Positions 30,928-41,207 of a DNA stretch of 64,000 nucleotides are shown here, piece by piece. The translations under genes were made by a program, and so were the position numbers. Under the pieces are notes generated by a model. That model was not told the origin of the DNA and searched no databases. It saw only the letters and a list, made by a program, of their open reading frames with translations. Positions within the stretch are counted from its first letter, which is position 1, and each line of letters starts with the position of its first letter. Source of the stretch: Dacryopinax spathularia (taxonomy: Eukaryota > Basidiomycota > Dacrymycetes > Dacrymycetales > Dacrymycetaceae); assembly GCA_037974965.1 (NCBI GenBank), contig JBBPFI010000004.1, forward strand, positions 248,001-312,000. Reading direction: 5' to 3'.

Positions 30928-31853
30928 TCAGCAGCACTTCTGTTGCTGCTTCGGCTCCTGGCTCGGCGTGACCGTGATGCTCTCCCCGCCCGATGGCCGT
31001 ATCGCGTCTGCCGACGTCTCCAAAGCCTTGCTCGACACGATGTGGTAGATGTCCGTCAGGATGGTCTGGAAAGCCGCCTCAACGTTCGTCGCGTCCAGCG
31101 CAGACGTCTCGATGAACGACAATCCGTTGTCCGCTGCAGCGCACGTCAGCCTTCCTCATCGACACTCCAGCAAGAGCCAGAAAGACGCACTAGCAAACTG
31201 CTTCGCCTCGTCCGTCAGCACCGCCCTCAAATGCTTCAAGTCGCTCTTGTTCCCCACGAGCATAATGACGATATTGCTATCCGCATGATCCCTCAGCTCC
31301 TTGAGCCACCTCGCAACATTCACGAACGTCGCGTGCTTCGAGATATCATACACGAGCAGCGCGCCCACCGCACCGCGGTAGTACGCAGCCGTGATCGCGC
31401 GATATCGTTCTTGACCGGCTGTGCACCCGAACCATATGGTCAGCCACTGCTGCGCTTGTGCGTGGAACGGGAGGGAGGAGGAGGGACGCACCGGTATCCC
31501 ATATCTGAGCTTTGACGACCTTGCCGTCGACATTGATAGTCCGGGTGGCAAACTCAACCCCGATAGTAGACTTGGAATCCTGGTTGAACTCGTTCCTCGT
31601 GAATCGCGAGAGCACTACATCATCCAACCAAGCTCAGGTTGATGCGCCCGTCGACTTCTGATGAGGACTTACGGTTCCTGCACAAGGGGTTAGAGGGTGA
31701 ATATGCAGGGAGAGAAAGAAGGGACGTACGATTTCCCGACGCCGGACTCTCCGATTAGGACGATCTGGATGTACGTGAACGACAGTTCGGACCATTAGAC
31801 GAGCCCTGTCGACGTACCTTGAACAGGTAGTCGTAGTTCGAGCCCTCAGCCAT
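30928..31853 (-). CDS. ypt3: Rab11/Ypt3-type small GTPase, paralogue 2
   Basis: Six exons: 31853-31818, 31764-31730, 31677-31673 (5 nt), 31614-31492, 31418-31191, 31133-30928; 633 nt, 210 residues. P-loop [22 protein letters not shown] and [10 protein letters not shown] are intact and the C-terminus is QQKCC for double geranylgeranylation. Close to the copy at 3021-3948 over the GTPase core. It has an extra intron inside the WDTAGQE motif and lacks the intron before DIY. The 5-nt exon GAACC, between CAG and GTAAGT, supplies the Asn of GKSNLL. The paralogues differ mainly in the hypervariable tail, which usually sets Rab membrane targeting. Confidence 0.93.
31673..31677 (-). other. 5-nt microexon of Rab11 paralogue 2
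   Basis: Minus strand TTGTGCAG, then GAACC, then GTAAGTCC. Inclusion gives TCG AAC CTG (Ser-Asn-Leu) and restores the frame between exons 31764-31730 and 31614-31492. Confidence 0.9.
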
Positions 31854-32660
31854 CGTAAGACGTTTTCAGCAGGTGTTAAGCACAGCGGTAGAGAGCAGAG
31901 TGTAGCAGTAGGATGATGGAGTAGAAGCAAGTAGTAGCGATGAAGTGCAGATAAAGGTCGTAGAAGTTGGAGGAGGTCGTCGAGCGGTAAAGACTTGTAT
32001 CTTGCGAGATCGAGTGCCCCGCCACGCTCACGGGAACGGAGATGAGCGATGCGCGTCGCGGGGCCGCGGAAGGGGACGATGGAGCAAGTTTCACTCCGGT
32101 GAGGGCATAGCCACATCTCCCCACCACTAGGTTTGTTTCTTGCTTTCTCACTGCAATGGTTCACCAGGCTAGCGGAGAAAAGTATCAACAGAAACGATCT
32201 ATCGCATAACTTATCCTAATTTTATCCTCTTTATAAGAACGGAGCAGCAACAAACAAGAAAAAGTACAACAAAAACAACCAACATCGCAGTCACGCCCCA
32301 GACACAAGGAAACAAAAGCACATCGTCGAGAAATAGGAAATCATGAACAAGACACGGCGGTCAACAGTAGGAGGAAGAGTAGAGCGTAAAGCGTAGAGCG
32401 TGGAGCGTAGAGCGTAGTTCTAGCGTATGATGAAACAAGCATTACCGATGTTTTCGGGATTGGTGAAAAGTGGGTATAAGGAGATAAGGGATAAAGAGTA
32501 CAAGCACTCCTCGCCAGAGCACAGGGTCGTTCCGCTCCTTCGGAAACCAAGATAAAGCATCAGATGATTCGCTCCGGTCAGACGGGACGGGGTCTTCTCC
32601 TCCTCTTCAAGCTGTTCGACGTACTCTGCTCAGGGAGAGAGTGTGTGTGGATGGCAACGG
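31854..32660. other. Intergenic with short tandem repeat
   Basis: 807 bp: promoter of Rab11 paralogue 2 and 3' region of the kinase gene. Around 32376-32420 there is a degenerate tandem array of a ~7-14-bp unit (GTAGAGC / GTAAAGC / GTGGAGC). Confidence 0.6.
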
Positions 32661-35642
32661 TTAGACCACTTCGTTCCGCGCAACATCACCAATCGAATCC
32701 CCATCAACGATCTTCGCCCCCCTCGTATCCGCATCCCTATGGGGAGGCGCCGGTGCCCCAGGGCCAAGCATCCATTCCTCGTCCCAAAGGTCAATAACCT
32801 TCGCGCGCTTCGCCGGGTCGCGCACGAGGAGGCGTGAGACGACTCTCTTCAACCCCGGAGTAGCGAGATTATGTGGGCCGCCGGAGGGCTGGGTGGTGTG
32901 GTGCGAGTAGGAGGGGAGTGAGCCCTCGGAGGCTGAGAGAGAGGGGCGGGGGTCTTTAGGCCACGTATAGTCTCCTTTGGCTATCCGGAATAGGAGGGCC
33001 TTACGCCCTTCCCGGCCGGCACGTACGCTCCCGCCCGTCCCCGCGTGCGCATCCGTAGCAGAAGGATCAAAAGGTAGAACTCGGGTAGCAAGCGCGTACA
33101 GCACAACGCCGCAAGCCCATGCATCTGTCTGCCGGCCATCGTATTTCTGCCCCATGACGATCTCGGGCGCTGCGTATGATTCGGAGCCGCAGCGGGTTTG
33201 GAGGAGGGGGTTGGAGGGGTCTATAAACCGGGAGAGGCCGAAGTCGGACAGTTTGAGGAGGGGGGAGGGGAGGTCGTCTAGGGAGGGGAAGGAGGGGATC
33301 GAGAAGGGGTCGCACGTTAGGAGGATATCTGGTAGCGGACGTCAGCTTCTGAAACCTAGGCGGGAATGCAAGTGCCAAGTTAAGCGGCCGAGGGACGGCA
33401 AGATAGGCATTCAGGTGGGGGGAGAGGGGGAGGGGGGTATGGGAAGAGAGGGCAAAGGGAAAGAGACGCACTCTCCAACTTAATATCCCGATGCACCAAC
33501 GCAACGCCATGCATCCACCCCACAGCCCTCACAAGCTCGCCAAACATCCTCCTCACCAGCGGCTCCGTCATCCGTCCATATTTCTCGTCGTTGTCCAGTA
33601 GGGAAAAAAGTTCTCCGCCGGCGAGGTACTCGAGGACGAGACAGTGGTGGGTGGGGGTCGTGAAGGAGTGGAGGTATGAGACGATCGAGGGGTGCGATAC
33701 ATGCTGTAAAGCAGGTGAGTGATCGATACCAATGAGGGAGCGGAGAGAGGCTAGAAGAGAGAGGAAGAGAGAGGAAGAGAGAGGATAGACGCCCGCTTGG
33801 AGAGGGATACGGGGACGGAAATGCACATACCCGAAGCACCTCGACCTCCCGCACAAAACTGATCCGCGTCCGATCGTTCGCTTCGCACATCGCGCGATCC
33901 AGGCACTTAACCGCCACCAACCGTGCCTCTATCTTCCCGCCGCCGCCGCCCTCTCTCTCCTTCTCCTCTCCCATCCCTGGGCGACCAGCGCCCGGAACGT
34001 GGAGCAGCCCACTCGCTCGCTCGGGCACGGGCGCACTACCGCCCTCCCCGTCCTCCTCGTCCAGTACGACACTCCCCTCCCTCCCCTCCCCCCTCCCTCC
34101 CCCTCTTCCGCCAAACAACCCCCCACTAGGCATCCTCCGCCCCGGCGTCAACCCGGCCATCCTCCTATCCCTCCTCGTCCGCGCAAAACTCTCGCTCTTC
34201 CTTCTTTCTCGAGGGTCCCCACCGCAGGCCAGGGAGCCAGAGGCGTCCGAGGCGAGCCAGACGGAGGAGAATGCTCCTTGCCCCAGGACACGGAGGAGGG
34301 TGAGGCGGAGGTCGTCGGAGGCGAGAGTGAGGCCGGGGCGGAGGGGCTCATGGGGTGGGACGGTGTCGGCGAGGGTCGAGTGGGGCTCGCGGTGCAGGTG
34401 CGGGGCATGGGAGTGATGTTCCAGCTGCACTTGTTGGGGCTGCTCTACAGCTGGTGCTGTGGTCGGTGCAGGAAGGGCAGGGTGGTGCACCTCCGCTACT
34501 GGCGTGTAGGGCACAGAACCATTATTGATCGTCGCTGCTCTCGGTCGTTCTCTATACTCTCTCTCATACCGCATTGGCTCCGCTTGCACTAGTGCATGCG
34601 GATGTGGTTGTAGGTGCGGATATGGGTGCGCATGCGCATGCGTAGGCCTGATAGGCGACCCATCCGGACTGGTCGTATACGTCTCCGGCTCGTCGAGGAG
34701 GATGATCTTCCTCCTCGCCGGGGTGGTGCCATTTGAGATCGAGGTCGAGGTCGAGGGGGTATGCGCATGCGCAGAAGGGCGGCGGAAACCGTCTCGTCGT
34801 CGAAGGGCCGCTTCAGCTTTGGGCGTAAGATCTTCTTCGTACAACTCGAGCGAGACGCGCGGTTTGCTCGGCCCTGCTTCTCCCGCTCCCGCTCCCGAGC
34901 CCGAGCCCGTGTCCGATAATGGAGGCGAGGCGGGTCGCAGAGGTGGCGGCGGAGCGGGTGTCGACGAGCCAGGCGTAGAGGAGAAAAAGATCGCATTTGC
35001 CGAATCGGCCCTCGCGGGACTTCGTTCCGCCGACACGCTCCGATGAGTATACGCATGCGCATGCGCGGGGGTAGAGGAAAGGCCGAATATCTGGCCACTG
35101 CTGCTGTTCGCGTCGGCGTGTTTTCCCCGGACGGAGACGGATACGCTGCGCTGCGGTAAGACGGAGAGCGGGGGTGGGGGTGGGGTGGCGGCGAATGAGG
35201 CGGAGAAGAAGCTGCTCGTTTTGCTCCCTGTGCCGGCTGGCGTGGACGTACTTGATGGCACTGACGCTGGAGGAGTATCGAGTTCCCGATCTCGCTCGGC
35301 GAAATCGCTCACGCTCCCGGCGTTCGATATTGACGGCGAGGGCAACGCCGAGATAAACCGACTCGGCGCTCCGGCCTCCCAAGCAGAAAAGTTGAGCGAT
35401 AACGACGAGCGAGACTTGGGCAGGACGTGTGAGTGGGCGTACGGCGGGTGATGGTGGTGCGGCGAGAGATAGGCCATGCTGTTGCTGCTTGTGCTCGGGG
35501 CGAGTTGGGCAGGTGGGACGGAGGGCGAAAGAGTGAGGAAGGATGTGGATGTGGAGGCTGAGGGGCCGCCCCTGCCGCTGCCGCCGTGGTCGGATGGGGC
35601 GGGCGTGGGCAGACGGGCGATCGATTGCGCTGAGTCGTCCAT
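32661..35642 (-). CDS. Large CAMK-like Ser/Thr protein kinase with disordered N-terminus
   Basis: Three exons: 35642-33831, 33703-33472, 33328-32661; 2712 nt, 903 residues. The first ~440 residues are Ser/Pro/His/Ala-rich and disordered. The kinase domain has a Gly loop VLGQGAFSSVWLA (~452), catalytic VAVK (~576), HRDIKLENIL, LSDFGLSRF, an SYAAPEIV activation-segment end, and DAWACGVVLYALATRVLPF. The D/K-rich catalytic loop and the 'NILL' hinge fit the CAMK/Snf1-Kin branch. Odd feature: about 105 mostly Gly/Arg/Glu residues separate the Gly loop from the catalytic lysine, normally ~15-20 apart. Another insertion rich in Gly/Ser sits in the C-lobe. Pathway unknown. All core catalytic residues are present, so it should be active. 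Confidence 0.85.
33750..33790. repeat. GAGAGGAA microsatellite in a kinase intron
   Basis: Three near-perfect copies of AGAGAGGAAG inside the first intron of the kinase gene. Confidence 0.75.
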
Positions 35643-37478
35643 CCGTTGTTCGTGCGTTGATGTTGGTTGGCCTCGGATTGTAGTCCGCGTTGAGCGGGTG
35701 AAGTACGCAGTTAAGCAGTTCTGGCTGTCGATATCGACAATGGTGTTATTGTATAGGAGTATGATCGCGGTCTAGCAGACGCGACATTGACCCCAGACCT
35801 GGGTAGGTGGGTGCTGGTCGTTGGCCCAAAGTCTCGTCTCGGGACTGTGCGCGGTGACACGCTGACTCGCGCGTTATCACCCACCGAACCGATGAACCGA
35901 CGTCAGCCGCAATGAGTCGGGTCGAACTTGCCGCGCCCGTTCGTAGACCAGTAATCTTCTAGCAATTGAGGGCGGTGTCTCCCTTCTCCTTCTTCTTCTT
36001 CTTCTCTTCCTCCACCACAAAGTCGACGGTGATGATGTCTAAACTTGGCGAGGCGGTGGCGATGACCAACAAGAGCTGAGAGGAGAGAGTGGGCGAGGTG
36101 ATGGGTGATGCGATGGGTGATGTGATATGATGCGGCTCAACGCGCGTCTGTCCCCCGTTTCGGTTCACTCAGCGAGAGAAGGGGTTGAGACCGGGCGCGC
36201 CAAGCCCCTCTCTTTCCCCTAATTCTCACCGAAGCGCAAGATCCGGTCCCATGCTCAAATCGGTAGGACACTTTCATCGCAGAACTACCTGTTTTCCTAA
36301 TGAAGCTTCGACGGATTACTCAACCTCGAGTCTTCTGCGCCCTCTCCATATGCTCATTCGAAGGCTCATGTGGCAAGGTCTGGCCCTGACCGGTTTTGAG
36401 GCCTGGGAAAAAGGCCGCAGACAACCGGCGGTTCTCCGCCGGATGCCGGTCGCTTCTCATGCCCTCTTAAACCGTCGGACAATGCCCGACAACCTCAATC
36501 AATCAACGGATTACCACCCAACGTCCACCTCGCAACGAGCGAAAACATTGTATTTGGCTGGGGATATCAGTTGCCTTGTCATATGTACAGTATGTAGGGG
36601 TTGATAAGCCTGAAGCTGGTGCATGTCTTCTTCTGCGATGACCCCTGGAAGGCTAGGGGACTGCTTTCCGGGGATTCGTATCTCCGGCTGTAACTTATCG
36701 ATTGGAGCCGCCGTAGTGACGGTAGTTTATCCGGCGTCCTCCTTCTTGACTGTTCAATTCCGCATACACCGACGAAGTCGTTTCATCCTGAACTGTTCTT
36801 GCTTCTCCTTGCAGACTACAAGACGTGGTGTTGGTACGAACTGGACTGCTGCTGTATGGATATCGATGGAGGGACACACGTGCGTCTACGATTGGCAGAA
36901 GGGGATCTCGTGACTCGCCCTTGACAACGCGTCTTGCCCGTCACTCTGGTCATCAAGGAACACATCTGCAACTACAGTACTGTACGAGGCAAATCCGACC
37001 TCCTGGCTGGCACCTTTACAGCAGCGCAGTCGACAGCTTGGCCTCATTCAGATCGTGAAAGCAAGTGAGCATGTGCCCGTGCCCGCCTCCGGTCGACCAT
37101 GCCAGAGCACTCTAGATGGATGCGCTTTACTCCGGAGTCAAACTCGGTCAACTGCTGCTTTGTCTTATCTTGCTCGGTTTGGGATACGACCGTCTATCTT
37201 CGTGGGCTGCTGCGAAGCTTTCCAGCAGATGGTTGCCGAACAATCCATATGGTTGCGGGTAAAGTCAAGGCAGGGACGGTCTCGCTTCCTAGTAGCCAGG
37301 GAGCGGATCGGTGCAAATCCGAGACCACCACCACCGCCTTGCTGCCTTCCTCTTCAGAAAACACCTGGAGCCAGCCTTGCTTAGAGCTGCTCTGCCACGT
37401 CTCAGCCTGCTGCTGCCCCAGTCTTCCTGTTTTGGCGCTCGGGCATCCGTCCCAATCAGGTTGCAGGCTTTCAGCTCA
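35643..37478. other. Intergenic
   Basis: 1.8 kb upstream of the kinase (minus) and upstream of the first Trp-rich orphan (plus). Contains a short CTT-rich run near 35980-36010. Frames up to ~140 residues have no recognisable domains and are not accepted. Confidence 0.5.
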
Positions 37479-37973
37479 ATGTCCTCCCACGTACCCAACG
37501 CATCAGACGACAAGAGGCACATTGCTCCGGATCTAGACTCTGCTCTGCCCATCAATATCAACAACTTCATGCCCCCTCAAACTATGCCCACCTCAGCACG
37601 AATACCTATAACGTTGTCCAACCCTTCCTCACACAACCAGTCACCCGGTTCCCCTCCGCAACCAACCCCGCCACCCCGCACGAGCAAATACACCGTCCAC
37701 TACTTCACAGCTGCCGATATCGCTCGCTACACCGCGGCGGAAGAAGCCTGGTCCGCCGCCCTCCTAGCCCAAGCGGAGGAAGAAGGCGAAAGAGAAGGGC
37801 GAGAACGTGCGCTCAGGTGGTTGGCGACGTATGAGGGTTATGTGGGTTGGTGGAGGGAGGTGGTTGGGGGTTGGAGGACGTGGGTTGGGGGGTGGGCCGC
37901 TTGGGCTGGGGTGGGGGTCGCTGCTAGGTCGGAGAGGGAAAGGGAGGGGAAGAAAAGCGTGGGCGAGGTTTGA
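37479..37973 (+). CDS. Trp-rich orphan protein 1
   Basis: 164 residues from ATG 37479. The open frame extends further upstream, but this start matches the layout of the neighbour. The N-terminal half is Pro/Ser/Thr-rich. The C-terminal half is one predicted amphipathic helical region: ADIARYTAAEEAWSAALLAQ, then EEEGEREGRERALRWL, then closely spaced tryptophans (GWWREVV, GWRTWVGGW). No known family recognised. A related protein lies at 38557-39141, sharing the pattern E-x2-G-x2-(E/D)G-x3-A-x-RWL followed by a W-x2-W-rich tail. Codon texture supports coding, but no intron anchors the model. Confidence 0.55.
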   Translation: MSSHVPNASDDKRHIAPDLDSALPININNFMPPQTMPTSARIPITLSNPSSHNQSPGSPPQPTPPPRTSKYTVHYFTAADIARYTAAEEAWSAALLAQAEEEGEREGRERALRWLATYEGYVGWWREVVGGWRTWVGGWAAWAGVGVAARSEREREGKKSVGEV

Positions 37974-38556
37974 GAGGGGTGATGTGGGCTCGAAGGCTTG
38001 ACGAGAACGAGGTCTCGTGACTCGCACCTTGCCTGTTCCTCGCGTCGCATGTTGACCTCTGCTTGACTCCGACTTTGGAGGTAATCCGACCGTCTCGCAC
38101 TGGCTCGTAACTGGGACGTGAAGGATCAGTTTAACCAAACGCGTCCATCTCAGCTCCAGTGGTCCGGACGTATATGCACCAAAGCAGTATCAAGCGCTCT
38201 GGGGGTATCGTTCTCATGGATGCCGCACCTCTCTATGTCCTCTCTGGCAAACCGAGGAACCACATATAACCCAATGAACTTATCTGGACTCGCTCGCCCT
38301 GAACTTGCTACATAACACTCGTGGATACTCGGGCCGCAGGGCGATGTCTCGCTTCTCGACCTCATGCACGGGAAAGCGGGTCTGTACAGTTCCTTTCCGA
38401 GACCACAGCCTCAGTCTCAATCTTCGCCGCAAACCGCAGCGTCAACACCCCCTACGTACAAGTACGTCCCCTCTCTTTCCTCCCTGCCCCGAGCGGCTGC
38501 TTCGTCCACCCGACCTACACACACTTATCGCGTTGTCTGTTCCCCGAGTTAAGAGG
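37974..38556. other. Intergenic between the two Trp-rich orphans
   Basis: 583 bp. Nothing recognised. The frame of the second orphan is open from 38305 but lacks sequence features before its chosen start. Confidence 0.5.
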
Positions 38557-39141
38557 ATGTCAGCCCAAGAGAATACCGAACCTTCGATCGACAGGGCGAG
38601 CAGCCCTCCAGCTGCTGTTCTTCCCATCACCAAAGCCGATACACCCGCCCGCCTCCTCGTTCAACCCCATGTCAATCCCCGGGAAGGACTCCCCAGCTCC
38701 TGCCAGCCTACCGGCCCTGCCACAGCGCAGACGACCTCACCTAGCCGTATTGGCGAGTTGTACACCAACGGCGACCGCGACCGCTACCCCTACCCCACCC
38801 CAGCCGAGCGCGCCCGCCTCCGAGCCCTCAAGAACGCGGAGTACGCCGCCCGCCTCGCCGCAGCGCGCGAACAAGGGCGCAGGGACGGAGAAGCAGCGGC
38901 AAGATGGCTGATAGAGGCCTTTGTTCGGAAGTCTGAGGAGGGGTGGGTGCATTGGGGCGCGTGTGAGGGGTGGGTGAGGGAGGTTTTGAGGGGTGTGAGG
39001 GGCTGGGTTGGGAGTTGGGAGTTGAGTTGGTGGGGACGGGCTGCTGCGACTGAGGGACGGGAGGGACGGGTTGAGGGGGAGAAGAGTTTGGGTGCTGCTG
39101 AGAGGGGGGAGGGGGGTGATCGCAAGGATGGAGAGTTCTAG
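38557..39141 (+). CDS. Trp-rich orphan protein 2
   Basis: 194 residues from ATG 38557 (context GAGG ATG T). N-terminal half disordered. Then comes RLRALKNAEYAARLAAAREQ, then GRRDGEAAARWLIEAF, then a Trp-rich end (EEGWVHWGACEGWVREVL, RGWVGSWELSWWG) and a charged Glu/Arg/Gly tail. Clearly related to 37479-37973 over ~75 residues. Regular Trp spacing of about 3-7 residues could line one face of helices that bind membrane or a partner; this is inference. No named family. Confidence 0.58.
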   Translation: MSAQENTEPSIDRASSPPAAVLPITKADTPARLLVQPHVNPREGLPSSCQPTGPATAQTTSPSRIGELYTNGDRDRYPYPTPAERARLRALKNAEYAARLAAAREQGRRDGEAAARWLIEAFVRKSEEGWVHWGACEGWVREVLRGVRGWVGSWELSWWGRAAATEGREGRVEGEKSLGAAERGEGGDRKDGEF

Positions 39142-39459
39142 AGAGACACTAGCGGCAGAAATATTGCATGCGTACGCGTAGTAGAGCACTCGGGACGATG
39201 GTCATAGAAGCATATCACATATCATTCATACGCATGACATTGCCGAACCACTCTCGCAGGCCGCAAGTATACAGTTACAACTTGTAGCATACTAGCATAT
39301 CAGCGCATATAGAGAGCAGGAACAAAACAGGACAACATCAGAACTATCAAGAGAAGAAAACATCCTCATGTACGGATCACGGGATCTACTATACACGTCA
39401 CAGCGAGTCACAAGCGTACAGAGCCATCCCATCAGGTGTAGGTAGGCGATGCGATGTGC
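39142..39459. other. Intergenic
   Basis: 318 bp between the convergent orphan gene and histone H3. Rich in CATA/TATG steps; no feature recognised. Confidence 0.55.
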
Positions 39460-40267
<808 letters not shown>

Positions 40268-41207
40268 TGCTGTTTGCGCGGGTTACGAGGTTTCTGGGAG
40301 GGATTTACGAGGTGGTGGTTGGGGTGTGAGTTGGGGGGGAATGAGAGGACGAACACCCCGACGCCTTAAGAGGCTTTTGAGGGAAAGCCGACAGGGGGGC
40401 ACGGAAGGAAGGAGGAAGGGAGGCGAGGCGAAAGGGAAGGGGAAGTGTCGAATGGCGTACGGGGGGCGGCCAAAGCGGGGGGAAAATCCTTGGGATGATC
40501 CATCGCATTTGCACCACCGTAGTCCCCCCCAACTCAGTGAGGGGGGAGGTTACAGCCCAAGACCGACCGCCCCCCCGTGCGACCGGACCCGCCTGTGCCC
40601 GAGCATGCGAGAACTGCGCGCGATTACGCTCGGACCACCCACTCAGACTCAGGCTGCTGCACCGCCGGAGCCGGACCACAAGAACCGCGGGGCTTTCGGC
40701 ATCCTGCTTGGGGCTTGTTGCTGCACTTGGTTGGATGGTGTGACATGAACACCGCTGTCATCGCCCCGCGCGCGAAACAGAGGAATCCCTAGTTATGTTC
40801 GGAGACGAAGTTAGTCCGGATGGAGGGTACAGCCACTGATGGGATGGAGAGGGCACATGACTCGCTTCTGCCTTGAAGAGAGTCATCGGCGGAAATTGCA
40901 AGTGGAAAAGTATACAGCTTGGTCATCGAGGTCGGGTAGGATTCGAAGGCCTTGTGAGGACTTGGTCTTGCTTTGAGCGCAAATTGTGTGCACACCTTCA
41001 TATAGTAGCTGTGTGTACTGCTGGGGTAGCATGCATAGTGAGCTGGTCTGGCTCGAGGAAGGGATGTCCTAGGCAGCTCAGGCCAAGACCGTCTCCCATC
41101 ATTCCAGACCCAGATCCTCCTTTTCATCTTGGCACGGGCTGAAAGCAGACCAATCAGATCCATTCAGAACGCAATACATAGCTACCATAAGCCACTCCAA
41201 AGCGCGC
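40268..41207. other. Intergenic
   Basis: 940 bp: H3 promoter (right of 40267) and CWC22 3' region. A C-run palindromic segment occurs at about 40525-40550. No gene recognised. Confidence 0.5.

Noticed and set aside
37311-37478. Upstream extension of the first Trp-rich orphan to 37311
   Set aside because: The added residues have no counterpart in the paralogue and begin at a weak start; ATG 37479 gives a layout matching the second gene.
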